In this document: positions 33,858 through 42,195 of the stretch, in pieces
How the letters are laid out: each line of letters opens with the position of its first letter
Position numbering within the stretch: position 1 is the first letter of the stretch
Notes under the pieces: generated by a model
Databases searched by the model: none
Seen by the model: only the letters and a program-made list of their open reading frames with translations
What the model was told of the DNA's origin: nothing
Position numbers and translations under genes: made by a program
Assembly: GCA_963712065.1 (NCBI GenBank)
Contig: CAVQGM010000002.1
Span: 1,798,001 to 1,862,000 of the forward strand
DNA length: 64,000 bases
Reading direction: 5' to 3'
Origin: CAVQGM01 sp963712065
GTDB taxonomy: Bacteria; Actinomycetota; Acidimicrobiia; Acidimicrobiales; Acidimicrobilacustridaceae

Positions 33858-34874
33858 TTGGCCACCGACAAGACCAAGCTCACCGAGCTCGGCACCGCCG
33901 TCGGGTTGGTGCACGACCCCGGCGGCCACTGGCCCGACTCCCTCGACCGGCTGGAGGTCCCTGGCATCGACGACGCCGTGTGGCGCCCGGTCGTCGTCCC
34001 CGCGGCGCGAGCCCACGGCCCCGCTCGCGACCTGCTGCTGCGGGCCATCGGCAACGGCCAGGCGTTCCGCGATCGGGTGCTCGGAGGCCGTCTCCCCGGC
34101 CACATCGCCTGGACCGGTGCCGCTCGCTCGGTGTGGACCTCGGACGTCCCCCGCGACCTCACCGTCGACGGGGTGTGGTTCATCCAGGCCAAGTACGACT
34201 CGCGCTGCGTGCTCAACACCTCCCCCGGCGCGCTGGTCGACGACCTGCTCGTCGACCACACCATCGAGTCGCGGGTGTCGTGGTTCGAGGAGGTCGCTCT
34301 CCCCCAGCTGCGGGAGTACTACGACCAGGCCCGCGCCCGGCTCCCGCTGTCCGACCTGCCCGACGACGTGCTCGACCTCGACCGCCGCCACAAGGAACTC
34401 CTCAAGCGGGTGATGCGCGAGGGCGACCCGACCCCGGCCGAGCGCAACGCCTACGACGCGCTGTGCCGGGCGGTGTCGATCGAGACCACGTTGCGCTGGC
34501 GGCACCACCTCGAGGCGGCGACCGTCGCCCAGCGCACCCAGATGCTGTTCCGCATGCTCCGCATCGCGGGCGGTCCCTACTGGCTGCTCGGCACCAAGGG
34601 CTCCCACCCCGTGCAGCTCCGGGTGGCCGACACCCGGTCGTGGCGGGAGCGGTTCGAGCTGAGGGGCTTCACCGTGCTCGACGCCCACGCCGGCCAGCCC
34701 CAGGTCGACTGGCGGGCCCGCATCGCCGAGCGCACCACCGGTCAGAGCCTCACCGTCGAGGGGTACTGCGAGATCCGGTGGTCGCACGGCAAGCTGCAGG
34801 GCCATCCCGAGTGCAAGGTGCAGGTGAGCACCCCCCTCGAAGACATCCCCGGCTACGAGCCGATGGGCGGCTGA
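33858..34874 (+). CDS. 338-residue protein, candidate restriction endonuclease partner
   Basis: The start is TTG 33858, 4 bp after the previous stop. The N-terminal region has TVDGVWFIQAKYDSRCV, a strand with D104 followed by Q110-A-K112. D-x5-QxK is a version of the PD-(D/E)XK nuclease core known from Mrr-like enzymes, though the short D-to-Q spacing is unusual. A helical linker (~140-235) and a second domain (PYWLLGTKGSHPVQLRV, ending YCEIRWSHGKLQGHPECKVQ) follow. The last segment also has an E-x-R and a CKV. No signal peptide. Position right after a methyltransferase and a small protein suggests a cognate endonuclease, but this rests on motif and context only. Confidence 0.5.
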   Translation: MATDKTKLTELGTAVGLVHDPGGHWPDSLDRLEVPGIDDAVWRPVVVPAARAHGPARDLLLRAIGNGQAFRDRVLGGRLPGHIAWTGAARSVWTSDVPRDLTVDGVWFIQAKYDSRCVLNTSPGALVDDLLVDHTIESRVSWFEEVALPQLREYYDQARARLPLSDLPDDVLDLDRRHKELLKRVMREGDPTPAERNAYDALCRAVSIETTLRWRHHLEAATVAQRTQMLFRMLRIAGGPYWLLGTKGSHPVQLRVADTRSWRERFELRGFTVLDAHAGQPQVDWRARIAERTTGQSLTVEGYCEIRWSHGKLQGHPECKVQVSTPLEDIPGYEPMGG

Positions 34875-34987
34875 CGGCGGAGTCGCCCGCACCCGAAGCC
34901 GGCGACGGTGTCACACCCCCCTGACACCATGGGATGTGCATCGCGGCTTGCGCCGCCGGTCCACGTGCCGACGTCCCGGAGCCCGCC

Positions 34988-35827
34988 ATGTCCTGCCGTC
35001 CCTCCCGCCGTCCCTCCCGCCGTCCCTCGCCGCGCACCGCGCACCGCGACCGCCTCGCCGCCCTGGCCCACCTCCTCGCCGTCGGCGACGACGAGGTCGT
35101 CGGCGAGGCCGCCGAGCCCCACACCGCCTTCGCCGTCGGCGTGTCCGACCCGCCCGACGACCCGCGCCGCGGGTGCCTCCACCTCCAGCCACTGGTCGGC
35201 GACCCGGTCGAGGCCATGGTCGGCTTCGTGGCCCCGTCCGAGTGGTGGGCGTTCGGGGTGGTCGCGCCCGTCACCCTCCACGCCCTCGGCGACGGCACGG
35301 AAGGGTCCGACCTGCGGCCGGGCCGTCGGCTGGCCCACTTGGTGAGTCGCCACGGGTCCACCTGCTCGGTCGCCGCCGGGCCCGAGGGGGTCGACGTGGC
35401 ACAGGGCCCGCGGGCATCGGCGTTCGAGGGCCGGATCCCCGACGCCTGCCGGCGGGTGCTCGGCCTGGCCACCGCACCTCCCACGGTGAGCACCGGGGCG
35501 TTCTTCGTCACCCGATGGCTCGACGACGCCCTCGAGCGGGCGCTCGCCGGCGACGACCTCCCCGCCGTCGACGACCTCGCCGCCGCCGCCGCCGAGTTCA
35601 CCCGGCGGTGGTCGTGGGAACGCCTGCGCCGGGCCTGCGCCGCCGCCCAGGAACCGGTGCACGGCATGACCGCCGACGAGGCCGCCTGGTGGGACGGGGG
35701 TGGGTTCTCGCGCCGAGCCTTCGAGGGCTACCTCGCCGCCTCCACCATGCTCGACGTCCTCCACGAGCTCCGGCCCGCCTGGCTGACGCGGACCTTGCGC
35801 GCCGGTGACCGTCCGGCGAACTCGTGA
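34988..35827 (+). CDS. 279-residue protein, unknown
   Basis: From ATG 34988 the first ~20 residues are Arg/Pro/Ser-rich, coded by repeated CGTCCCTCCCGC units (three copies, about 34998-35030). A globular part follows with DDEVVGEAAEPHTAFAVG, VGFVAPSEWWAFGVVAPV and TGAFFVTRWLDDALERAL, and a helical end (SRRAFEGYLAASTMLDVL). Tryptophan pairs and the absence of a signal suggest a cytosolic protein. No family recognised. It lies 113 bp after the candidate restriction gene on the same strand, with its own likely promoter region, so membership in that cassette is uncertain. Confidence 0.6.
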   Translation: MSCRPSRRPSRRPSPRTAHRDRLAALAHLLAVGDDEVVGEAAEPHTAFAVGVSDPPDDPRRGCLHLQPLVGDPVEAMVGFVAPSEWWAFGVVAPVTLHALGDGTEGSDLRPGRRLAHLVSRHGSTCSVAAGPEGVDVAQGPRASAFEGRIPDACRRVLGLATAPPTVSTGAFFVTRWLDDALERALAGDDLPAVDDLAAAAAEFTRRWSWERLRRACAAAQEPVHGMTADEAAWWDGGGFSRRAFEGYLAASTMLDVLHELRPAWLTRTLRAGDRPANS

Positions 35828-35883
35828 GGACGCCAACGATTACACTCCGGGGCTTCCCCGCCGATCCATCCGGAGGCCCCCGT

Positions 35884-36741
35884 ATGCGCAGTCCCGTCCT
35901 CAAGCTCGCCGCGCTCGTCGCCGCCGCCACGCTGCTGTTCACCGCGTGCGGCGACAGCGACGACGACAGCTCCACCGACACCACCGCCGGTGGCTCGGGC
36001 ACGACCGCTGCGGCGTCGGCCGACCTTTCGGGCCTGATGGCCGACGTCACCCTCATCAACGAGGGCACGCTGTCGATCTGCACCGACGCCCCGTACACCC
36101 CGTTCGAGTTCTACTCCGACGAGAACCCCGACGAGCTGACCGGGTTCGACGTCGAGGTCGTCGACGACATGGCCGGCCTGCTCGACGTCGAGACCGAGTG
36201 GGTCATCACCCCGTTCGACGGCATCATCCCCTCGCTCGTGGCCGGCAACTGCGACGTGATCGCCTCGGCCATGACCATCACCGAGGAGCGGGCCGAGCAG
36301 GTGGCCTTCACCGACGGCTACTTCGACTCCGAGCAGTCGCTCCTCGTGCGCGCCGCCGACGAGGAGACCTACACCTCCCTCGAGTCGCTGGCCGGCAAGA
36401 CCATCGGCGTCCAGTCGGGCACCACCGGTGAGACCTTCGCCAACGAGAACAAGCCCGAGGGGGCGACGATCAAGGCGTTCGAGGGGGGCGAGGAGCTGTT
36501 CACCGCGCTCAGCACCAACGACATCGACGCCGCCCTCCAGGACTTCCCGGTCAACTACGTGGCCGCCCAGGACGACCCCGAGCTGGTCATCACCACCACG
36601 TTCCCGACCGAGGAGGAGTACGGCATCGCCCTCCCGAAGGAGAGCACCGCCCTCCTCGAGGCGCTCAACGCCGCGCTGGCCGAGCTGCGCAGCTCCGGCG
36701 CCTACCAGACGATCTACGACACGTGGTTCGAGAACGCCTGA
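35884..36741 (+). CDS. polar amino acid ABC transporter substrate-binding lipoprotein
   Basis: 285 residues with a lipoprotein signal ending TACGDSDDDS (anchor C22) and an acidic/Thr linker. The mature protein matches SBP family 3: LSICTDAPYTPFEFYSDENP at the start, ELTGFDVEVVDDMAGLL, SAMTITEERAEQVAFTDGYF (the signature with R that grips the amino acid carboxylate), and LAGKTIGVQSGTTGETF. It captures an amino acid outside the membrane and hands it to the permease at 36810 and ATPase at 37603. A hairpin after the stop would keep the binding protein in excess of the membrane parts. Confidence 0.92.
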   Translation: MRSPVLKLAALVAAATLLFTACGDSDDDSSTDTTAGGSGTTAAASADLSGLMADVTLINEGTLSICTDAPYTPFEFYSDENPDELTGFDVEVVDDMAGLLDVETEWVITPFDGIIPSLVAGNCDVIASAMTITEERAEQVAFTDGYFDSEQSLLVRAADEETYTSLESLAGKTIGVQSGTTGETFANENKPEGATIKAFEGGEELFTALSTNDIDAALQDFPVNYVAAQDDPELVITTTFPTEEEYGIALPKESTALLEALNAALAELRSSGAYQTIYDTWFENA

Positions 36742-36761
36742 GCCCTGACACCGAGGTGGGC

Positions 36762-36797
36762 ACGACGGGCGGGGGCCGACGAGCCCCCGCCCGTCGT
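36762..36797 (+). terminator. 15-bp stem hairpin between binding-protein and permease genes
   Basis: A perfect 15+15 inverted repeat (arms 36762-36776 and 36783-36797, loop CGACGA) sits 20 bp after the stop of the amino acid binding-protein gene and 12 bp before the permease ATG. It can act as a partial terminator or an mRNA 3'-end stabiliser that sets a high ratio of binding protein to permease, a common arrangement in ABC operons. Confidence 0.8.
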
Positions 36798-36809
36798 CGT
36801 CCGCCGCGC

Positions 36810-37592
36810 ATGAAGCGGCGGACCCGGCAGAAGCTGACCCGCTACGGCGTCTACGCCCTCACGCTGGCGGTCATCGGGTTCCTGGCCTTCAACGTCGACT
36901 GGGCCACCATCGGCGAGAAGTTCTTCGACCCCGAGATCTTCGCCGAGCAGTTCTGGGACATCGTCACCGTCGCCGCCTGGCACACGCTGATCTTCACCTT
37001 CTTCGGCTTCAGCGGCGGCTTGGTCATCGGCCTCGTGCTGGCCCTCATGCGGCTGTCGTCGATCCGCCCCTACCGGTGGTTCGCCGCCGTCTACATCGAG
37101 ATCTTCCGCGGCGTCCCCATGCTGGTGACGCTGCTGATCATCGGCTTCGGCATCCCCATCGCCCTCGGCACCCGGGTGCCCTACACCTATGGCCCGGGGA
37201 GCCTCGCCCTCGCCATCGTCTCGGGCGCCTACATGGCCGAGAGCATCCGGGCCGGCATCGAGGCAGTGCCCAAGGGACAGATGGAGGCGGCCCGGTCGCT
37301 CGGCATGAGCCAGCCCAAGGCGATGGCCTTCGTGGTGATCCCGCAGGCGTTCCGCATCATCCTGCCGCCGCTCACCAACGAGCTCGTGCTCCTGCTCAAG
37401 GACACCTCGCTGATCTCGGTGCTCGGCGTCACCGGGGCCACCATCGAGCTCACCAAGTACGCCCGCGACAACGCCCAGCAGTCGCTCAACAGCACGCCCT
37501 ACATCGCCGCCGCGTTCGTCTACCTCTGCCTCACCATCCCCCTCACCCGCTTCGTCGCCTACCTCGAGCGCCGGGCCAAACGGGCCAAGTGA
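36810..37592 (+). CDS. polar amino acid ABC transporter permease
   Basis: 260 residues with a basic start and about five to six membrane segments (YALTLAVIGFLAFNV, TLIFTFFGFSGGLVIGLVLA, LVTLLIIGFGIPIAL, others). The EAA loop that docks on the ATPase reads EAARSLGMSQPKAMAFVVIP, and the family segment IEIFRGVPMLVTLL matches the HisM/GlnP start motif. The final ERRAKRAK is a basic cytosolic tail. It forms a dimer or a pair in the membrane with the ATPase at 37603 (10-bp gap). Only one permease gene is present, so a homodimer is likely. Confidence 0.92.
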   Translation: MKRRTRQKLTRYGVYALTLAVIGFLAFNVDWATIGEKFFDPEIFAEQFWDIVTVAAWHTLIFTFFGFSGGLVIGLVLALMRLSSIRPYRWFAAVYIEIFRGVPMLVTLLIIGFGIPIALGTRVPYTYGPGSLALAIVSGAYMAESIRAGIEAVPKGQMEAARSLGMSQPKAMAFVVIPQAFRIILPPLTNELVLLLKDTSLISVLGVTGATIELTKYARDNAQQSLNSTPYIAAAFVYLCLTIPLTRFVAYLERRAKRAK

Positions 37593-37602
37593 CGAGCCGA
37601 GC

Positions 37603-38364
37603 GTGACCGACACCCCCGCCGCCGGGGCCCACCGGGCCATCGAGATCAACGACCTCCACAAGTACTTCGGCGAGCTCGAGGTGCTGCGGGGCATCGACTT
37701 CGCCGTCGACCGCGGCGAGGTCGTGTGCATCATCGGGCCCTCCGGCTCGGGCAAGTCGACGCTCCTGCGGTGCGTGAACCGCCTCGAGGACCCCACGAAG
37801 GGCTCGATCCTCATCGACGGCGAGGACATCTGCGACCCCGACTGCGACCTCGACGGCATCCGCACCCGCATCGGCATGGTGTTCCAGTCGTTCAACCTGT
37901 TCCCCCACGTCGACGTCGAGCGCAACCTGACCATGGCCCAGCGCAAGGTGCTGCGCCGGTCGAAGCAGGAGAGCATCGACAAGGCCGGTGAGGTGCTCGA
38001 GCGGGTGGGCCTGAGCGAGAAGCTGCACGAGTACCCCGCCCGGTTGTCCGGTGGCCAGCAGCAACGGGTGGCCATCGCCCGGGCCCTGGCCATGGATCCC
38101 GACATGATGCTGTTCGACGAGGCGACGTCGGCCCTCGACCCGGAGCTGGTGGGCGAGGTGCTCGAGGTCATGCGCGGCCTGGCCGAGGACGGCATGACCA
38201 TGCTGGTCGTCACCCACGAGATGGGCTTCGCCGAGCGCGTCGCCGACCGCGTGGTGTTCATGGACGGCGGTGTGGTGGTCGAGGAGGGCCCGCCCCGTCA
38301 GGTCCTCCAGAACCCCCAGCACGAGCGCACGCAGCGGTTCCTCACCCAGGTCGAGGAACGCTGA
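37603..38364 (+). CDS. polar amino acid ABC transporter ATP-binding protein
   Basis: 253 residues. Walker A GPSGSGKST, Q-loop VFQSFNLFPH, signature LSGGQQQRVAIARAL, Walker B MMLFDEATSALDPE and the H-loop VVTHEM are all intact, the typical HisP/GlnQ set. Start GTG 37603. It powers the transporter formed with the 36810 permease and 35884 binding protein. It ends 13 bp before the convergent glycosidase gene, with no clear hairpin between. Confidence 0.95.
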   Translation: MTDTPAAGAHRAIEINDLHKYFGELEVLRGIDFAVDRGEVVCIIGPSGSGKSTLLRCVNRLEDPTKGSILIDGEDICDPDCDLDGIRTRIGMVFQSFNLFPHVDVERNLTMAQRKVLRRSKQESIDKAGEVLERVGLSEKLHEYPARLSGGQQQRVAIARALAMDPDMMLFDEATSALDPELVGEVLEVMRGLAEDGMTMLVVTHEMGFAERVADRVVFMDGGVVVEEGPPRQVLQNPQHERTQRFLTQVEER

Positions 38365-38377
38365 GGGCCCACCTCGG

Positions 38378-40714
38378 TCAGCCCCCGAGCCGGCGCACCG
38401 CGACCTCGCTCACCAGCGCCCGGTCCTCGCCGGCTTCGCGCACCTCGCCCACCAGGGTGACCTCGCCGCCCAGTCGGAGGTCGCCGCTCGACGCGCCGAC
38501 GTGCACGCGGATCACCCCGGGCTCGACGATGCGACGCAGGTCGAGCCCGGTGAAGGCCACCAGGTCGGTGGGCACCGTGAAGGTCACCTCGGCGGCTTCG
38601 CCCGCCTCGAGCGCCACCCGGGTGAAGCCGCGCAGCGCCAGCACCGGTCGTGCCACCGAGGCGACGGGGTCCCCCAGGTAGAGCTGCACCACCTCGGTGC
38701 CGGCGCGCGCCCCCGTGTTGGTGACCGTGCCCCGCACGGTGAAGGTGCCGGACACGTCGACCTCGGCGGGGGTGATCTCGAGGCCGCCGTAGGCGAAGGT
38801 CGTGTAGGTCAGCCCATGGCCGAACGGGAACACGAAGCCGAAGTCGTCCTGGCGGGGGAAGCCGGGCGAGAGCGGCTTGTGGTCGTACGACGTCGGCTGG
38901 GCCCCGGCGCCCCGGCTGAACGACACGGTGGTGCGCCCGCCGGGCTCCCCCTCGCCGAGGAGCACGTCGACGACGGCGGCGGCGCCGTCCTGTCCGGGGA
39001 ACCAGGCCTCGACCACGGCGGCGGCCCGGTCGGCCACGTCGACGAGGGCGAAGGGACGGCCGTTGAGCAACACCACCACGGTCGGCGTGCCGGTGGCGAG
39101 CACGGCATCGACGAGGGCGGCCTGGCTGCCCGGCAGCGTGAGGTCGGTGGTGTCGGTGCCCTCGCCGACGGTGCCGAGCTTGAAGTGGCCGGCCTTGTCG
39201 CCGACCACCACCACGGCCACGTCGGCCTCGGCGGCGAGGGCGACGGCGTCGTCGATGCCGCGTCGATCGTCGATCATCACCTCGGCGCCGCGCTCGTAGC
39301 CGACCCGGTCGAGCCCCAGCCGGTCGCGCAGCACGTCGGCGACGGTGGGGGCCGACACCACGTCGCTGACGTCGGCGAAGTGGGTGGACACCAGGTGGTT
39401 CTCGAACGAGTAGTTGCCGAACAGGGCCATGGGCTCGTCGGCGTTGGGGCCGATCACGGCGACGCGGCCGAGGGTGGCGGCGTCGAGGGGAAGCACGCCG
39501 TCGTTGGCCAGCAGGGTGATCGACCGGCGGGCCACCTCGCCGGCGAGGGCCCGGTCGGCGGCGGTGTCGAGGGCGATGGCCGAGGTGTCGACGTAGGGGG
39601 CCTCGAACAGCCCGAGCCGGAACTTGGCCCGCAGCACCCGGGTGACGGCCCGGTCGACGTCGTCGACGGTGAGCAGGCCGCGGTCGATGGCGGCGGGGAT
39701 GCCGGTCGGGTAGGCCGCGGGTGCGGGCAGCTCGACGTCGAGCCCGGCCCGCAGCGCCAGCGCGGCGGCGTCCACCGGTCCCTCGGCCACCCCGGCGAAC
39801 AGGTGCAGGAACGAGATGGCGCCGTAGTCGGCGACGGTGAACCCGTCGAACCCCCAGCGGTCGCGCAGCACCTCGGTGAGCAGGTGGTGCGACGACCCGG
39901 GCTGCTCGCCGTCGACCTCCTGGTAGCTGTTCATCACCGAGTCGGCGTGCCCGAGCTTGATCGCCATCTCGAACGGCAGCATGAACACGTCGGCCAGCTC
40001 GCGGGGCCCGACGTGGGTGGGGGCGAAGTTCCGTCCCGCCTCCGAGAACGAGTAGGCGACGAAGTGCTTGAGGGTGGCGACCACACCCCCGGCGCCGCGG
40101 TCGCCCTGCAGGCCGCGCACGTAGGCGCTGACCATGAGCCCGACGAGGTAGGGGTCCTCCCCCATCGTCTCCTCGATGCGGCCCCAACGGGCGTCGCGGG
40201 CGACGTCGGCCACCGGCCCGAGGCCCTGGCGGTCGCCCACCATCCGCATCTGCCGTCCGATGGTCGCCCCCACCTGCTCGATCAGGTCGGGGTCCCAGGT
40301 GGCGCCGTAGTTCAGCGGCGACGGGAACGACGTGGCGCCCTGGGCCATGAGCCCGGTGAGGCACTCCTCGTGGAACAGGATCGGGACGCCGAGCCGGCTG
40401 CCCTCGACCGCCCGACGCTGCAGGTCGTTGACCGTGGTGGCGCCGACGACGGGGTCGACGGGCACGGTGCCGAGCGGGCGGGTGACCTGCCCCACGCCGA
40501 GGTCGAGGAGGGCCATCTGGTCGGCCAGCTCGCCGAACATGGCCGCGAACTGGGCCGGTGCCACCTCCCCCCGTTCGGGGTCGACGGTCAGCCACACCGA
40601 GGTGAGCTGGGCCGCCTTCTCCTCCAGCGTCATGCGAGCCAGCAGGTCGGCGACCCGTTCGTCGACGGACCGCGACGGGTCGCGGTAGGGCGCATCGGAG
40701 AGGTCGTCGTTCAT
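38378..40714 (-). CDS. glycoside hydrolase family 3 beta-glycosidase
   Basis: 778 residues, GH3 with its three parts: the catalytic TIM barrel (~15-330), the alpha/beta sandwich (~380-600) and the Fn3-like C-terminal domain (~640-770, GTVTNTGARAGTEVVQLYLG). GFTVADYGAISF holds the nucleophile D296. KHF (216-218) and RNFAPTHVGPRELADVF bind the -1 sugar, and FPFGHGLTYTTFAYG is the usual link before Fn3. Without a signal peptide it would act inside on imported glycosides, for instance xylo- or gluco-oligomers brought in by the ABC transporter at 45981. ATG 40714 overlaps the oxidoreductase stop (ATGA). Third gene of the arm opposite xylA. Confidence 0.92.
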   Translation of the reverse strand: MNDDLSDAPYRDPSRSVDERVADLLARMTLEEKAAQLTSVWLTVDPERGEVAPAQFAAMFGELADQMALLDLGVGQVTRPLGTVPVDPVVGATTVNDLQRRAVEGSRLGVPILFHEECLTGLMAQGATSFPSPLNYGATWDPDLIEQVGATIGRQMRMVGDRQGLGPVADVARDARWGRIEETMGEDPYLVGLMVSAYVRGLQGDRGAGGVVATLKHFVAYSFSEAGRNFAPTHVGPRELADVFMLPFEMAIKLGHADSVMNSYQEVDGEQPGSSHHLLTEVLRDRWGFDGFTVADYGAISFLHLFAGVAEGPVDAAALALRAGLDVELPAPAAYPTGIPAAIDRGLLTVDDVDRAVTRVLRAKFRLGLFEAPYVDTSAIALDTAADRALAGEVARRSITLLANDGVLPLDAATLGRVAVIGPNADEPMALFGNYSFENHLVSTHFADVSDVVSAPTVADVLRDRLGLDRVGYERGAEVMIDDRRGIDDAVALAAEADVAVVVVGDKAGHFKLGTVGEGTDTTDLTLPGSQAALVDAVLATGTPTVVVLLNGRPFALVDVADRAAAVVEAWFPGQDGAAAVVDVLLGEGEPGGRTTVSFSRGAGAQPTSYDHKPLSPGFPRQDDFGFVFPFGHGLTYTTFAYGGLEITPAEVDVSGTFTVRGTVTNTGARAGTEVVQLYLGDPVASVARPVLALRGFTRVALEAGEAAEVTFTVPTDLVAFTGLDLRRIVEPGVIRVHVGASSGDLRLGGEVTLVGEVREAGEDRALVSEVAVRRLGG

Positions 40715-42195
40715 CGGTCGGCTGTCCTCCCGGTCGTCGTCCGGCCCGGCCGCCGCGAGGCGGCGCGCTTGATCCCGGCCAGCTCCACCCGCTCGGGCCG
40801 GGACCGGTAGAAGTCGTCGAGCGGATAGCACCCCGACACGAGGCCGTGCCGGGGCGCGGTGGTGCAGTCGCTGAAGGTGCGGCAGAGGAGTCGTCGGTCG
40901 AGCGGGCGGCCGGCCAGCACGTCGGCGGGCAGGCGCGGGTAGCTGAGCATCATGCGACCCAGTCCGATCGACGCCGCTCCTCCACCGGCGACGACGGCGT
41001 CGGCCACGTTCGGGATCCACTCCTGCAGGTAGGTGAGCCCCGACGCCACGAACGCCACGTCGGGGTGGGCCTCGGCCATGGCCGCGATGGCCTCGACCAT
41101 GCGGGCCACGTCGACCAGCGGGTCGCGGGGCGGCAGGTAGCCGTCCGATGGCGGGAAGAAGGCGGGCCGCTGCACGTGCGGGCAGTAGTACGGGCTGCCG
41201 GCGGTCGTGCACACCATGCCCACGCCGAGCTCGGTCAACATCCGCACCAGCTCGTGGGGCTCGGCGAGATCGACACCCGTCCCGGTGCCGTCGCCGCCGA
41301 AGGCGTGGCGGTAGGTGGCGGCGGCGGGCACCACCTCGGGCTCGCCGGTGCCGTCGGCGCCCGGCCGGTGCGGCACCACGTCGAACAGCGACAGCCGCAC
41401 CCCGACGGCGAGGCCGGGGACGCGCCGGCGGACCCCCTCGACGACGGTGCGCAGGAAGCGGGAGCGGCCGGCGAGGTCGCCGCCGTAGCGACCGGGCCGG
41501 TCGACGGCGCTCAGCAGCTCGTGGCCGAGGTAGCCGTGACAGGCCTTCACGTCGACGAAGGCGAAGCCGGCATCGTGGGCGAGCGCGGCGGCGGCGACGA
41601 ACGCCTCGACGAGGTCGTCGAGGTCGTCGTCGGTGAGCACGCGCCCGGCCGGCGACCGGCCGTCGAGCACCGGGTGGCGGTAGGCGACGACGGGAGCCGG
41701 CTCGCCCGCCGGCCGGGCGAAGCGGCCGGAGTGGGTGAGCTGGAGGCCGACGAGCAGGTCGTCGGCCGAGCCGACGGCGCGTCGGTGCTCGTCGACCAGC
41801 GCCTCCCGGAGCCGACGCAGCCCGTCGACCCGATCGGCGTCGATGAGCAGCTGACGGGGGTTGGCCCGGCCGTCGGCCCGCACCGCCACCGCCTCGCCAC
41901 CCCAGACGAGCTTGGCCCCGCTGGCACCGAAGCGCCGCCACCGACGCTCGACCAGCTCGGTCGGTCGACCGTCGTCGGTGGCGTCCCAGCCCTCCATGGG
42001 GAGCACGCACAGGCGGTTGCCGACGACGAACGGGCCGGCCGAGCCGTCGACCACCCGCAACGGTGCGGCCAGGGGCGATCCGCCCCCGCCGGCCGGCGTC
42101 TCGGTGAACGGCAGGTCGACGCCGAGCCCGTCGAGGTGGGCGAGGAAGGCGTCACGCTCGCGCAACCGCTTCACCTGGACGGCGTTGCGGCTCAT
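40711..42195 (-). CDS. Old Yellow Enzyme-like NADH:flavin oxidoreductase
   Basis: 494 residues, a FMN-binding TIM barrel longer than usual because of an N-terminal ~60 residues. NRLCVLPMEGWDAT replaces the common N-R-x-x-x-x-P-M start; KLVWGGEAVAV, LLVGLQLTHSGRFARP and ACHGYLGHELLSAVDRPGRY carry the substrate-binding histidine region and the R-x-D-x-Y/G loop. It lacks the Fe-S domain of the 2,4-dienoyl-CoA reductase type, since it ends soon after the barrel. It would reduce an activated C=C or a related carbonyl compound. Stop overlaps the GH3 ATG and its start overlaps the DapA-like stop, so the three are one operon. Confidence 0.85.
   Translation of the reverse strand: MSRNAVQVKRLRERDAFLAHLDGLGVDLPFTETPAGGGGSPLAAPLRVVDGSAGPFVVGNRLCVLPMEGWDATDDGRPTELVERRWRRFGASGAKLVWGGEAVAVRADGRANPRQLLIDADRVDGLRRLREALVDEHRRAVGSADDLLVGLQLTHSGRFARPAGEPAPVVAYRHPVLDGRSPAGRVLTDDDLDDLVEAFVAAAALAHDAGFAFVDVKACHGYLGHELLSAVDRPGRYGGDLAGRSRFLRTVVEGVRRRVPGLAVGVRLSLFDVVPHRPGADGTGEPEVVPAAATYRHAFGGDGTGTGVDLAEPHELVRMLTELGVGMVCTTAGSPYYCPHVQRPAFFPPSDGYLPPRDPLVDVARMVEAIAAMAEAHPDVAFVASGLTYLQEWIPNVADAVVAGGGAASIGLGRMMLSYPRLPADVLAGRPLDRRLLCRTFSDCTTAPRHGLVSGCYPLDDFYRSRPERVELAGIKRAASRRPGRTTTGRTADR

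Noticed and set aside
32012..34874. Assignment to a known type I or III restriction system
   Set aside because: No helicase or HsdS-like subunit is present; only a methyltransferase, a small protein and a 338-residue protein.
38378..42010. A single 1210-residue protein joining the oxidoreductase region to the GH3 enzyme
   Set aside because: The first 430 codons are an out-of-frame reading of the oxidoreductase gene; a good ATG for GH3 lies at 40714.
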